A stretch of DNA of 64,000 nt from Sinorhizobium chiapasense (lineage in GTDB: Bacteria > Pseudomonadota > Alphaproteobacteria > Rhizobiales > Rhizobiaceae). The translations under genes and the position numbers were made by a program. The notes under the pieces were generated by a model. That model made no database searches, was not told the DNA's origin, and saw only the letters and a list, made by a program, of their open reading frames with translations. How positions within the stretch are numbered: position 1 is the first letter of the stretch; every line of letters begins with the position of its first letter. This document shows positions 1-8,124 of this stretch, piece after piece. The DNA is taken from the NCBI RefSeq assembly GCF_036488675.1, contig NZ_CP133148.1, positions 2,604,001 to 2,668,000 on the forward strand. The letters run 5' to 3'.

Positions 1-140
1 GATTGCCCGAGAATTTCGGTAAGATCGGTCACGGTAAGATCACTGGCGGACAGCAAGGCAAGCAGGCGCATCCGCGTCGGCTCACCCGCCGCCTTCAGCA
101 CGTCGACCAACGCGTCCAATCCAAGCGTTCCGCGGCTCAC
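1..140 (-). CDS. ArsR-family regulator, N-terminal part only (runs off the left edge)
   Basis: The visible protein reads as the start of an ArsR/SmtB winged helix: residues LKAAGEPTRMRLLALL followed by SDLTVTDLTEILGQ, the usual helix pair of the family. The start is GTG at 140, because GGAGG lies 6-7 bases before it. A perfect 22 bp palindrome lies about 18 bp upstream, which suggests autoregulation. In Rhizobiales an ArsR domain fused to a methyltransferase, next to metF, is the SAH-responsive regulator of methionine-cycle genes (SahR type). That identity is inferred from the operator only, because the effector domain is outside the window. Confidence 0.8.
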   Translation of the reverse strand, partial: MSRGTLGLDALVDVLKAAGEPTRMRLLALLSASDLTVTDLTEILGQ

Positions 141-157
141 TATCGCCTCCCCATCAA

Positions 158-179
158 CACATAAAGATATCTTTATGTG
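158..179. promoter_or_regulatory. Perfect 22 bp palindrome, probable operator of the ArsR-type regulator
   Basis: The sequence is perfectly self-complementary over 22 bases with core CATAAAGATATCTTTATG. It lies between the ribosome-binding site of the regulator at 1-140 and the repeat region. Position and symmetry fit a homodimeric ArsR-family autorepression site. The core resembles the alphaproteobacterial SahR-type motif as I remember it. Confidence 0.65.
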
Positions 180-320
180 ATTTGCGAGACGTGCGCAAGC
201 GAATTTGCGCGGAAGGACAAACGAATGACGCTTAGAAAACAAAGCCAAGCGGCCCCGGCGCCATCGGACAGTTGGGACGCCGCACCTCTATCCTCGGCGG
301 CCTAAGCCGCGCCGTTCGCT

Positions 321-376
321 CCTCATTCCTGTGCTCGTCACAGGAATCCACTCACGGCGCGTCTGCGCCGTGAGTG
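321..376. repeat. Two adjacent intergenic hairpins (left part of repeat mosaic)
   Basis: Positions 325-333 and 339-347 form ATTCCTGTG/CACAGGAAT with a 5 base loop. Positions 349-360 and 365-376 form a perfect 12 bp stem (CACTCACGGCGC) with a 4 base loop. The first hairpin recurs in inverted orientation at 576-603. This is typical palindromic intergenic repeat material; no gene is seen from 180 to 711. Confidence 0.8.
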
Positions 377-377
377 A

Positions 378-484
378 CTACTGCATGTTTCCTTAAATCG
401 TAGCCGATTTAAGGATGAAAACATGCAGCAATTCAAAGTGCTGCAGCGTCCTTTGCGCGTCTGATAAGACGCGCGGCGCTGTAG
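378..484 (+). repeat. RIME1-type mosaic element, copy 1
   Basis: A 107 bp element beginning CTACTGCATG and ending GGCGCTGTAG. It contains two palindromes: TCCTTAAATCG...CGATTTAAGGA inside GCATG...CATGC, and GCGCGTCTgataAGACGCGC. Nearly identical copies lie at 13346-13452, 27196-27302 and, inverted, 29680-29785. The structure matches the Rhizobium-specific intergenic mosaic element RIME1. Short reading frames across it are by-products of the repeat. Confidence 0.88.
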
Positions 485-575
485 CGTGGAGGAGGAAAAG
501 CGTGCGCGACTTTCCGGACGCATCTCGCGCTACGGGGCAACAGGACGTCCCCTGCGCCCGAGGACTCGGACGCAC

Positions 576-677
576 TGGTCCTGTGACAAGCACAGGAATG
601 AGGGCGGGCAAAACGCAATGATCCGCTGCCCTGCTGCGGCGTCCTTTGCGCGTCTGATAAGACGCGCGGCGCTGAAG
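576..677. repeat. Inverted copy of the CCTGTG hairpin plus truncated RIME1 right half
   Basis: Positions 576-603, read on the minus strand, repeat 321-347 (CCTCATTCCTGTGCT...). Positions 631-677 repeat the right-hand half of RIME1 (GTCCTTTGCGCGTCTGATAA and the following GACGCGCGGCGCTG) but end in GAAG rather than GTAG and lack the left half. The stretch is a nested, partly inverted mosaic and not coding. Confidence 0.75.
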
Positions 678-692
678 GCAACCCACCCATTA

Positions 693-710
693 AAGGCCGC
701 TCGGCGGCGC
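693..710 (-). terminator. Possible terminator of ettA
   Basis: Directly after the ettA stop codon (712-714), minus-strand reading gives GCCGC-CGA-GCGGC (696-708) followed by CTTTAAT. The stem is short and the T run weak, so termination is plausible but not certain. Confidence 0.45.
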
Positions 711-711
711 C

Positions 712-2361
712 TTACCGCGTCAGGCGCTTGTAGGTCACCCGCTTCGGATTGACTGAATCGGGGCCGAGGCGGCGGATCTTGTCCTTTTCGTAATCCTCGA
801 AGTTGCCTTCGAACCACTCGACATGGCTGTCGCCCTCGAAGGCGAGGATATGGGTCGCCAGACGATCGAGGAACATGCGGTCGTGGCTGATGATGACCGC
901 GCAACCGGCGAAGTTTTCGAGCGCGTCCTCGAGTGCGGCCAGCGTCTCGGTATCGAGGTCGTTGGTCGGTTCGTCGAGCAGGACCACGTTGCCGCCGGAT
1001 TTCAGCATCTTGGCGAGATGCACGCGGTTGCGCTGGCCGCCCGAAAGCGTGCCAACCTTCTGCTGCTGGTCGCCCCCCTTGAAGTTGAAGGACGAGCAAT
1101 AGGCGCGCGAATTGACCTCGTGCTTACCGAGCTTGATGATGTCATTGCCGCCGGAGATTTCCTCCCAGACGGTCTTGTTGCCGTCGAGTGCGTCGCGGCT
1201 CTGGTCGACGTAGCCGAGTTGGACGCTTTCGCCGATGCGGAATGCACCGTCGTCCGGCTGCTCCTGGCCGGTGATCATGCGGAAGAGCGTCGTCTTGCCG
1301 GCGCCGTTCGGGCCGATGACGCCGACAATGCCGCCCGGCGGCAGCTTGAAGCTCAGGCCTTCGATCAGCAGCTGGTCGTCATAGCCCTTGGAGAGGTTTT
1401 CCGCCTCGATGACCACCTGGCCAAGGCGCTCGCCAACGGGAATGATGATCTGCGCGTCGCCCGGACGCCGGTCTGCCGCCGCCTTGACCAGCTCGTCATA
1501 GGCGCGGATACGCGCCTTGGACTTGGCCTGACGGGCCTTCGGGCTCGACGCAATCCACTCCTGCTCGCGGCTGATGGCCTTCTGGCGGGTTGCCTCCTCG
1601 CGGCCTTCCTGCGCCATGCGCTTGGCCTTCGCCCGCAGATAGGCGGAGTAATTGCCCTCGTAGGGAATGCCCCGGCCGCGGTCGAGTTCGAGAATCCAGC
1701 CGGTGACGTTGTCGAGGAAGTAGCGGTCGTGGGTGATCATCAGCACGGCGCCCGGATATTCGCGCAGATGCTTTTCGAGCCAGGCGATCGTCTCGGCATC
1801 GAGATGGTTGGTCGGTTCATCCAGCAGCAGGAGATCCGGCTGCGCCAGCAGGAGCTTGCAGAGCGCGACGCGGCGCTTCTCGCCACCCGAGAGATTGGTG
1901 ACCTCCGCGTCGCCCGGCGGGCAGCGCAGCGCGTCCATCGCCATTTCCACCTGGCTGTCTAGGTCCCAGAGGTTCTGGCTGTCGATGATGTCCTGGAGCT
2001 TGGCGCCCTCTTCCGCCGTCTCGTCGGAATAGTTCATCATCAGTTCGTTGTAGCGGTCGAGGATCGCCTTCTTGGCGGCAACCCCTTCCATCACGTTCTC
2101 GAGCACTGTCTTCTCAGGGTCGAGCTGCGGTTCCTGCGGCAGATAGCCTACGGTTGCGCCCTCGGCGACCCAGGCTTCGCCGGTATATTCATGATCGAGG
2201 CCCGCCATGATCCTGAGGACTGTCGACTTACCGGCGCCGTTGGGACCGAGAATGCCGATCTTCGCGTCCGGGTAGAACGAAAGATGGATGTTCTCCAGAA
2301 CCTTCTTGTTGCCGTAGGCCTTGTTGAGCCCGGCCATGTGATAGATGAACTGACGTGCCAT
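712..2361 (-). CDS. ettA: Energy-dependent translational throttle protein EttA (ABC-F ATPase)
   Basis: Cytoplasmic ABC-F protein of 549 aa with two nucleotide-binding domains in tandem and no membrane segment. Domain 1 has Walker [10 protein letters not shown] near residue 39, signature LSGGEKRR and DEPTNHLD. Domain 2 has GPNGAGKTT near 345, LSGGQRNR and DEPTNDLD. The N-terminus [17 protein letters not shown] and a length near 550 aa are typical of EttA, which binds the ribosomal E site and gates the first peptide bond according to ATP/ADP level. The gene stands alone between a repeat region and an RNase T2 gene. I am confident of the subfamily; the physiological role is taken from E. coli EttA. 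Confidence 0.93.
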   Translation of the reverse strand: MARQFIYHMAGLNKAYGNKKVLENIHLSFYPDAKIGILGPNGAGKSTVLRIMAGLDHEYTGEAWVAEGATVGYLPQEPQLDPEKTVLENVMEGVAAKKAILDRYNELMMNYSDETAEEGAKLQDIIDSQNLWDLDSQVEMAMDALRCPPGDAEVTNLSGGEKRRVALCKLLLAQPDLLLLDEPTNHLDAETIAWLEKHLREYPGAVLMITHDRYFLDNVTGWILELDRGRGIPYEGNYSAYLRAKAKRMAQEGREEATRQKAISREQEWIASSPKARQAKSKARIRAYDELVKAAADRRPGDAQIIIPVGERLGQVVIEAENLSKGYDDQLLIEGLSFKLPPGGIVGVIGPNGAGKTTLFRMITGQEQPDDGAFRIGESVQLGYVDQSRDALDGNKTVWEEISGGNDIIKLGKHEVNSRAYCSSFNFKGGDQQQKVGTLSGGQRNRVHLAKMLKSGGNVVLLDEPTNDLDTETLAALEDALENFAGCAVIISHDRMFLDRLATHILAFEGDSHVEWFEGNFEDYEKDKIRRLGPDSVNPKRVTYKRLTR

Positions 2362-2479
2362 AAGGGAATGCTCCGCATCGGAAGGGAAATTTGCCCGCTA
2401 TGTAGGCGAATTATGGTGGCGGGGCAATCCGCCAAAGGCCTGCCCACGCCAATCCCTTCCGGCAAGCAACCCTCGCGGA

Positions 2480-3253
2480 TCAACCGCGGCCGGCGGCGTC
2501 GACGATCCCCTTGGCGCATTTGAACTCGGTCGTCCCGGCCGCCCGGATCAGGCTCTCAAGACTGCCCTTGCCCGAGAGGTCGCCGGAAAGTCCGATGGTG
2601 AAACCGGTGATGACGCTGCGGCCGTTGACCGACTGGCAACGCATGCGCACCCGGTCGCCGGCCCCGGCACCGAAGCTCTGGTCGAAGGCGTGCTTGATCT
2701 CGCTTTCGTCGATCTCGGAGCCGAGTTTGTCGGCAAAGAGATCCTGTACAGCGGAATTGTTCAATTCACCGAGCAGGCGCAGTTGCAGCCTGAAATAATC
2801 TTCCGCCTTTGCCGTCTGGCACGTGCCGCTCTGCAGCCACTGGTGGCGATCGAGGCCGGACTTGACCCCCGGCATGGCAACAAGCAGACGCGCAGCTGTC
2901 TCGTCGGCCATGGCAAGCTTCGGCAATTCCAGCCAATCGCCCTTCCGGTCGCGCGCCTTGAGCTCCGCCTCGACGCCGCAATAGCTCTTCTTCAGCGGCC
3001 AGAGGCCGTGAAGCGAGAAATGCGTGGCATCAAAGCGATCGGCCGTCTGATCCGCGCATTCCTTGCGGTTCGGCCGCGTCTCGCAAAATCCCGGCTGCCA
3101 GCTGACCGCCAGCACATATTGCGTCTTGCCGGAGCCTGCCGCTCCCGCCGTTTCGACCGACGACACCTCCTCGGCTGCGGCAAAGGACGAGAGTCCCAGC
3201 CCCAGAATGAGTGTCGCAACTCTCGCAAGATTCGTTTTCGCCCTCGCCCGCAT
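2480..3253 (-). CDS. Secreted ribonuclease T2-family protein with degenerate active site
   Basis: A 257 aa exported protein. The start at 3253 is preferred over an upstream ATG at 3280 because AGGAGG precedes it. It opens with a clear signal peptide (LARVATLILGLGLSSFAAA, cleavage before EE). The first T2 motif is intact (HFSLHGLWP, His near residue 82). The second motif, normally HEWxKHGTC, reads HQWLQSGTC (about 137-145), so the catalytic Glu, Lys and second His are Gln, Gln and Ser. Cysteines for the T2 fold are present. It is clearly a T2 homologue, but RNase activity is doubtful: it may be inactive, altered or have another role. No operon partner is seen. Confidence 0.85.
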   Translation of the reverse strand: MRARAKTNLARVATLILGLGLSSFAAAEEVSSVETAGAAGSGKTQYVLAVSWQPGFCETRPNRKECADQTADRFDATHFSLHGLWPLKKSYCGVEAELKARDRKGDWLELPKLAMADETAARLLVAMPGVKSGLDRHQWLQSGTCQTAKAEDYFRLQLRLLGELNNSAVQDLFADKLGSEIDESEIKHAFDQSFGAGAGDRVRMRCQSVNGRSVITGFTIGLSGDLSGKGSLESLIRAAGTTEFKCAKGIVDAAGRG

Positions 3254-3521
3254 TTCAAATAGCCTCCTACAGGAAAACAAAACGAGAACAAATATCGACG
3301 AAAGCGCGAAAATTGCAACCCCTAATCCTCATTTCCGGATTCGTTGTGACCTTATGCGCAACAAGCAACAAGCAGCGATTGCCTTTGCGGCGCAAATCGA
3401 TTTGATATCGGCCGGTGCATTTTCCGCTGAGAGCGTCTTGGAAAGTGCTTCCGGTTCGCGCAACGGACGCTCCGTTGGCAACCCGCACGCGAGAGTCTGA
3501 CGATTGTTCCGGGGGCATGGC

Positions 3522-4457
3522 ATGTTCGGGCAGGTGAGGACGCATCAAAGCCCGACGGGTGCTACGCTCGGCTGGCGACACTTCGCGGCCTCCACCGAGC
3601 CGCTGGGCATCCTCATCGTCTGCCATGGGCTCGCTGAGCACTCCGGCCGGTATGCGCGTTTCGCCGAGGCGATGGCGGCACACGGCTTCCATGTCTATGC
3701 ACACGACCATCGCGGCCATGGGGAGAGCCGGGCGCCGGATGCCCCGCTTGCGACCTTCGCGCAGCGCGATGGGGCGGCCAAGGTGATCGCGGACGTACGG
3801 GCGATGCGCGACATGGCGGTTGCCAACCACCCGGGCCTGCCGGTTGTTCTCTTCGGCCACTCGATGGGCGGCCTGATCGCGCTCAACGCCGCCGAAGCCG
3901 ATCCAGGGCTTTATGACGCCCTCGCCGTCTGGAACTCCAATTTCCGCCCGGGCCTTGCCGGCCGAGGCGGTCAGGCAATACTGGCGATCGAGAGGATGCT
4001 GAAGGGCTCGGACGTACCGAGCCCGCTGCTCTCGAAGCTCACCTTCGGCGTCTGGGCCAAAGCGATCGCCGATCGGAAGACCGATGCCGACTGGCTGTCG
4101 CGCGACGAAAGCGAAGTCGCCAAATACGTGGCCGATCCGCTCTGCGGTTTCGATGCGACCGTATCGCTTTGGATCGACGTGTTCAAATTCGCCTTCGCCG
4201 GTGCGCGCGCGGATCGGTTGGCGCGATTGCCCGTCGACCTGCCCGTCCATCTCGTCGGCGGCAGTGCGGATCCTTCGACGTTCAACGGCGGCGCCCTTCG
4301 CTGGCTCGCCGAGCGGATGAAGGCGCGCGGCATGACTGACGTGACGATTACAATCCATGACGGGATGCGCCACGAGACGCTCAACGAGATCGGCCGGGAG
4401 GAGGCAACCGAAGACTTCGCCGCCTGGTGCCTGAAGGCGGTCGATAGGAAGCGCTGA
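3522..4457 (+). CDS. Alpha/beta hydrolase, lysophospholipase / monoacylglycerol lipase type
   Basis: A protein of about 311 aa of the PldB/monoglyceride lipase (Hydrolase_4) type. It shows the oxyanion region VCHGLAEHSGRYARF, then HDHRGHGES, the nucleophile elbow GHSMGG and a late catalytic His in DGMRHETLNE. No signal peptide, so probably cytoplasmic or membrane-surface. ATG 3522 is chosen over TTG 3504 because a GGGGG run precedes it at proper distance. It is followed after 14 bp by an EamA exporter, possibly co-transcribed. The substrate could be a lysophospholipid, mono- or diacylglycerol; the family cannot be resolved further by motif. Confidence 0.85.
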   Translation: MFGQVRTHQSPTGATLGWRHFAASTEPLGILIVCHGLAEHSGRYARFAEAMAAHGFHVYAHDHRGHGESRAPDAPLATFAQRDGAAKVIADVRAMRDMAVANHPGLPVVLFGHSMGGLIALNAAEADPGLYDALAVWNSNFRPGLAGRGGQAILAIERMLKGSDVPSPLLSKLTFGVWAKAIADRKTDADWLSRDESEVAKYVADPLCGFDATVSLWIDVFKFAFAGARADRLARLPVDLPVHLVGGSADPSTFNGGALRWLAERMKARGMTDVTITIHDGMRHETLNEIGREEATEDFAAWCLKAVDRKR

Positions 4458-4471
4458 CGAGACGGAAGACC

Positions 4472-5425
4472 ATGACCGACCTCTCCCTGCCCAGAACCGC
4501 CGCCGGTCACGACCGCATTTCTTACGGCCTGACGCTGATGGTCATCGCCGTTCTGATCTCGCCGCTGATCGATATTTTCGCCAAGCTCGCGATCGCCACG
4601 GTTCCGTCGGCCGAGATCACCGCCGTCCGCTTCCTGCTGCAGGTGGTCTTCATCCTGCCGGTCGTCCTCGTCCGCCGCACCCTCTTCGACCTCACCTGGC
4701 GCAAGAGCGCGCTGCATGCGCTGCGCGGCGGGCTTCTGGTGCTGACCATGCTCTCCTTCATCACCACGCTGAAGGTGATGGAGGTGGCCGACGCGATCGC
4801 CATCTTTTTCGTCGAGCCGATCATCCTCACGATTCTCGGCAGCATCTTCCTCAAGGAAACGATCGGCTGGCGGCGCTACACCGCCTGCGCCGTCGGCTTC
4901 TTCGGTGCGCTGCTCGTCATCCAGCCGAGCATGCAGGAGGTCGGCCTGATCGCGCTTCTGCCGATCGTCGCCGCCTTCGGGCTAGCCGTCTTCCTGCTCG
5001 TGACCCGCATGGTCGCGCAGAACGAGGACCCCTGGTCGATGCAGTTTCACGCCGGCATCTGGGGCGGTCTCTTCTGCCTTGTCCTGCTCTCGTTCGGCGA
5101 AGGCAGCGGCTCGAGCGTGTTCGATCCCGTCTGGCCAGAGGGCAACGCGTGGCTATACCTGCTCGGCGTCGGCGTCACCGCGACGATCTCGGGCGTGCTC
5201 GGTGTCTATGCCTATCGCGCCGCCCCGGCTTCGGTGCTCGCGCCGCTGCAATATCTCGAAATCGTCTCGGCGACGATCTTCGGCTGGCTGGTCTTCGGCG
5301 ATCTGCCGGACGCGCTGAAGTGGTTGGGCATCGCGATCATCATCGGCTCGGGTCTTTATATCATCTGGCGCGAGCGCAAGGCCGAGAAGACGGCAAGCAT
5401 CGCACCGGTCTCGCCGGCGATCTGA
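4472..5425 (+). CDS. DMT superfamily (EamA) transporter
   Basis: A 317 aa inner-membrane protein with ten hydrophobic segments in two EamA repeats, the usual layout of drug/metabolite exporters. The N-terminal stretch after SYGLTLMVIAVLISPLIDIFAKL and the fold-repeat ending VLAPLQYLEIVSATIFGWLVFGDLPD are typical. It starts 14 bp after the lipase-like gene and ends 47 bp before the ThDP enzyme gene, so the three may form one transcription unit. Substrate unknown. Confidence 0.88.
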   Translation: MTDLSLPRTAAGHDRISYGLTLMVIAVLISPLIDIFAKLAIATVPSAEITAVRFLLQVVFILPVVLVRRTLFDLTWRKSALHALRGGLLVLTMLSFITTLKVMEVADAIAIFFVEPIILTILGSIFLKETIGWRRYTACAVGFFGALLVIQPSMQEVGLIALLPIVAAFGLAVFLLVTRMVAQNEDPWSMQFHAGIWGGLFCLVLLSFGEGSGSSVFDPVWPEGNAWLYLLGVGVTATISGVLGVYAYRAAPASVLAPLQYLEIVSATIFGWLVFGDLPDALKWLGIAIIIGSGLYIIWRERKAEKTASIAPVSPAI

Positions 5426-5472
5426 GGCGTCTGTAAACGGATAGGATAAGAAGAGCATTGGGAGGTGTTTGG

Positions 5473-7119
5473 ATGAAAACGGGTGGTCAGCTGGTTGTCG
5501 AGGCGCTGGTCGCAAATGGCGTCAGGCGCATCTCGTGCGTGCCGGGAGAGAGCTATCTGGCGGTCCTGGACGCACTCCACGACACCGACATCGAGGTCAT
5601 CGTCTGTCGGCAGGAAGGCGGCGCGGCGATGATGGCGGACTGCTGGGGGCGGCTCACCGGCGAACCCGGAGTCTGCATGGTGACCCGCGGCCCCGGCGCC
5701 ACCAACGCCTCGGCCGGGCTTCATGTCGCCAGGCAGGATTCGATCCCGATGATCCTCTTCATCGGCCAGGTGCAGCGCGACGCACGCGAGCGCGAGGCCT
5801 TCCAGGAGATCGAGTATCGCCGCGCCTTCACCGAGGTCGCGAAATGGGTGGCAGAAATCGACGACCCGGCGCGCATCCCTGAATTCGTGACCCGCGCCTT
5901 TGCCGTCGCGACGTCCGGCCGGCCGGGCCCGGTGGTGCTGACGCTTCCGGAGGACATGCTGACTGAGAGCACCGAGGCCCCTCTGGCTCGCGCCTACCAG
6001 CCGGTCGAAAGCCATCCGGGCCGGGGCCAGATCGCCCGGCTCGAGGAACTGCTTGCAGCCGCGAAACGGCCGATTGCCATCCTTGGCGGCACGCGCTGGT
6101 CCGCCGAAAGCGTGACTGGGTTCCAGCGTTTCGCGGAGCGATGGAGGCTGCCGGTCGGCTGCTCCTTCCGTCGCCAGATGCTCTTCGATCACCTGAATCC
6201 GGTCTACGCCGGCGATGTCGGCATCGGCATCAGCCCCGCGCTGGCGAAGGAAATCAAGGAGGCCGACCTCGTCCTGCTCGTCGGTGGTCGCTTTTCGGAG
6301 ATGCCCTCGTCCAGCTACACGCTGATCGACGTCCCCTACCCCAGGCAGACACTGGTCCATGTCCATCCGGACCCCGCGGAACTCGGCCGCGTCTATCGCC
6401 CGGATCTGGCGATCGCCGCGAGCCCGCGCGATTTCGTGGCGGCGCTCGGCGACCTCACACCTGCGGGCGAACCTACGTGGTCCGCGCGCACCGCGACCAT
6501 GCACGAGGCCTATCTCAAATGGTCGACGCCGCCCGAAAAGGGTCCCGGCGACGTGCAGATGGGGCCGATCATGAACTGGATCGAGGCGAATACCGCGCCG
6601 GACACGATCTTCACCAACGGCGCCGGCAACTACGCCACCTGGCTGCACCGTTTCCACCGCTTCCGCCGTTATGGAACCCAGGCCGCCCCCGCTTCAGGCT
6701 CGATGGGCTACGGCCTGCCGGCGGCCGTCGCGGCCAAGCAACTCCACCCGGAGCGCGAAGTCGTCTGTTTTGCCGGCGACGGCTGCTTCCTCATGCACGG
6801 GCAGGAGTTCGCAACCGCCATCCGCTATCAGCTGCCGATCATCGTGCTCGTCATCAACAATAGCATCTACGGCACGATCCGCATGCACCAGGAGCGCGAA
6901 TATCCCGGCCGCGTCAGCGCGACGGATCTTACCAACCCGGATTTTGCGGCACTTGCGCGCGCCTATGGCGGCCACGGCGAAACCGTGGTGCGGACCGAAG
7001 AATTTGCCGACGCATTCCTCCGGGCACGCGCCAGCGGCAAGCCGGCCATCATCGAGATCAAACTCGATCCGGAAGCGATTACGCCCACGCGAACGCTCAC
7101 CGAAATTCGCAACGGTTGA
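5473..7119 (+). CDS. Acetolactate-synthase-like thiamine diphosphate enzyme
   Basis: A 548 aa protein with the three-domain ThDP-enzyme layout: N-terminal pyrimidine-binding domain with the conserved Glu in VCRQEGGAAMMADC, a central domain (about 190-330), and a C-terminal diphosphate-binding domain with GDGCFLMHGQEF...VLVINNSIYGTI (the GDG...NN motif). ATG 5473 follows GGAGG; an in-frame TTG further upstream is less likely. It is related to the IlvB catalytic subunit, but no small subunit lies nearby, so it is probably a catabolic decarboxylase or carboligase rather than the biosynthetic enzyme. Substrate not deducible. Confidence 0.85.
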   Translation: MKTGGQLVVEALVANGVRRISCVPGESYLAVLDALHDTDIEVIVCRQEGGAAMMADCWGRLTGEPGVCMVTRGPGATNASAGLHVARQDSIPMILFIGQVQRDAREREAFQEIEYRRAFTEVAKWVAEIDDPARIPEFVTRAFAVATSGRPGPVVLTLPEDMLTESTEAPLARAYQPVESHPGRGQIARLEELLAAAKRPIAILGGTRWSAESVTGFQRFAERWRLPVGCSFRRQMLFDHLNPVYAGDVGIGISPALAKEIKEADLVLLVGGRFSEMPSSSYTLIDVPYPRQTLVHVHPDPAELGRVYRPDLAIAASPRDFVAALGDLTPAGEPTWSARTATMHEAYLKWSTPPEKGPGDVQMGPIMNWIEANTAPDTIFTNGAGNYATWLHRFHRFRRYGTQAAPASGSMGYGLPAAVAAKQLHPEREVVCFAGDGCFLMHGQEFATAIRYQLPIIVLVINNSIYGTIRMHQEREYPGRVSATDLTNPDFAALARAYGGHGETVVRTEEFADAFLRARASGKPAIIEIKLDPEAITPTRTLTEIRNG

Positions 7120-7250
7120 GGGGCCGGTCGGCCTGCATTACCACACGGCGGAGACCCGCGTTGCCTGGGCGGCGCGGGGACACGATCGCGGCTTGACGGC
7201 GTTCTCAGCGCTCGAAGAGAGACGATCCGCCGAGGATCGGTCCTTCCCGC

Positions 7251-7601
7251 CTACTCCAGCCACTCGGTGGAAAAGCTGCCGCTCACATGAAGATCGGTGG
7301 TCTCCAGCCGACCCGGCCCGAGATTGGCGAACTTGTGTGGAACGTTTGCGGGCGCAACGACGATCTGCCCCGCCTCCGCTTCGATCGTCTGGTCGCCGAC
7401 CGTGAAGAGCGCACGACCGGAGCGGACGATGAAGGTTTCCGGATAGGGATGGCGGTGCAATTTCGGGCCGCCGCCGATCCGGTCGGTTGTGTAGAACATG
7501 ACCGAAACGCCGGCTCCGTAAGGGCCACCCTCGAATTCGCCCTGCCACACGTCGGGCTTTTCGGCCCACTGGTCACGGTTGATCAGGTATGCTCCGGTCA
7601 T
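7251..7601 (-). CDS. Small cupin-domain protein
   Basis: A 116 aa single-domain cupin. The first cupin motif appears as KLHRHPYPETFIVRSGRALFTVG and the second as VVAPANVPHKFANLG, giving the His/His/Glu/His metal set. The start at 7601 has GGAGG 7 bases upstream; the longer upstream reading frame is not used. It lies just beyond an unremarkable 130 bp intergenic stretch after the ThDP enzyme gene and reads toward it. It could be a sugar or dioxygenase-like cupin; function unknown. Confidence 0.82.
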   Translation of the reverse strand: MTGAYLINRDQWAEKPDVWQGEFEGGPYGAGVSVMFYTTDRIGGGPKLHRHPYPETFIVRSGRALFTVGDQTIEAEAGQIVVAPANVPHKFANLGPGRLETTDLHVSGSFSTEWLE

Positions 7602-7668
7602 GCGGCATCCTCCCAATCTCGCGTTCGCGCGCCGGCGGTCCGCGGCGGCAGGCGGCAAGGCGATCCTG

Positions 7669-8007
7669 TCAGCTGCGGATATGCTGCGTCTGCTGATAAA
7701 CTGCGGTGGAGCGGGCGCCGGAACGGCAATAGCCGAGCATCGGGCGCTGGAACTCGTCGAGTGCATCGACCATGCGGGTCACCGCATCGGCGGTCACGCC
7801 CATCGGACCCACGGGAATATGCGTGATTTCCAGACCCAGCTCGGCGGCGCGCGCGGCGATCGCATCGAAGGTCGGCTGATCAGGGACCTCGAAATCCGGG
7901 CGGTGGCAGACGATGGACTTGAACCCGAGCGCCTTGATCTCATCGAGGTCCTCGACCGTGATCTGGCCGGAGACCGAGTATTCATCGTTGATCTGGCGAA
8001 TGTCCAT
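7669..8007 (-). CDS. DUF442 / TIGR01244-type phosphatase-like protein
   Basis: A 112 aa cytoplasmic protein matching the family found alone or at the N-terminus of Blh (beta-lactamase-like hydrolase) proteins. It begins MDIRQINDEYSVSGQI and has the phosphatase-like P-loop CRSGARS near residue 95. In related rhizobia and Agrobacterium the family is tied to sulfide handling and biofilm genes (BigR/Blh), but here there is no BigR-type regulator or dioxygenase neighbour. It is transcribed towards the cupin gene, 67 bp away. Function is assigned to family level only. Confidence 0.85.
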   Translation of the reverse strand: MDIRQINDEYSVSGQITVEDLDEIKALGFKSIVCHRPDFEVPDQPTFDAIAARAAELGLEITHIPVGPMGVTADAVTRMVDALDEFQRPMLGYCRSGARSTAVYQQTQHIRS

Positions 8008-8124
8008 GATGATGCTTCCTCTGAACGGTGTTGCCTTGATTTAGGCCCGGCGTCAGGCGGCGTCAATCGCAGGAGCGGTAGGGAAGGTGTTTCCGCCCGC
8101 AGCCCACTCTGGCATTGCGATCGA

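Noticed and set aside
338..752. Several short reading frames over the repeat mosaic
   Set aside because: They are translated RIME1 and palindrome sequence, repeated at the other RIME1 copies, without ribosome-binding sites.
823..1962. Long plus-strand frame opposite ettA
   Set aside because: It is an antisense shadow produced by GC-rich codon use; the minus strand encodes a full ABC-F protein with all motifs.
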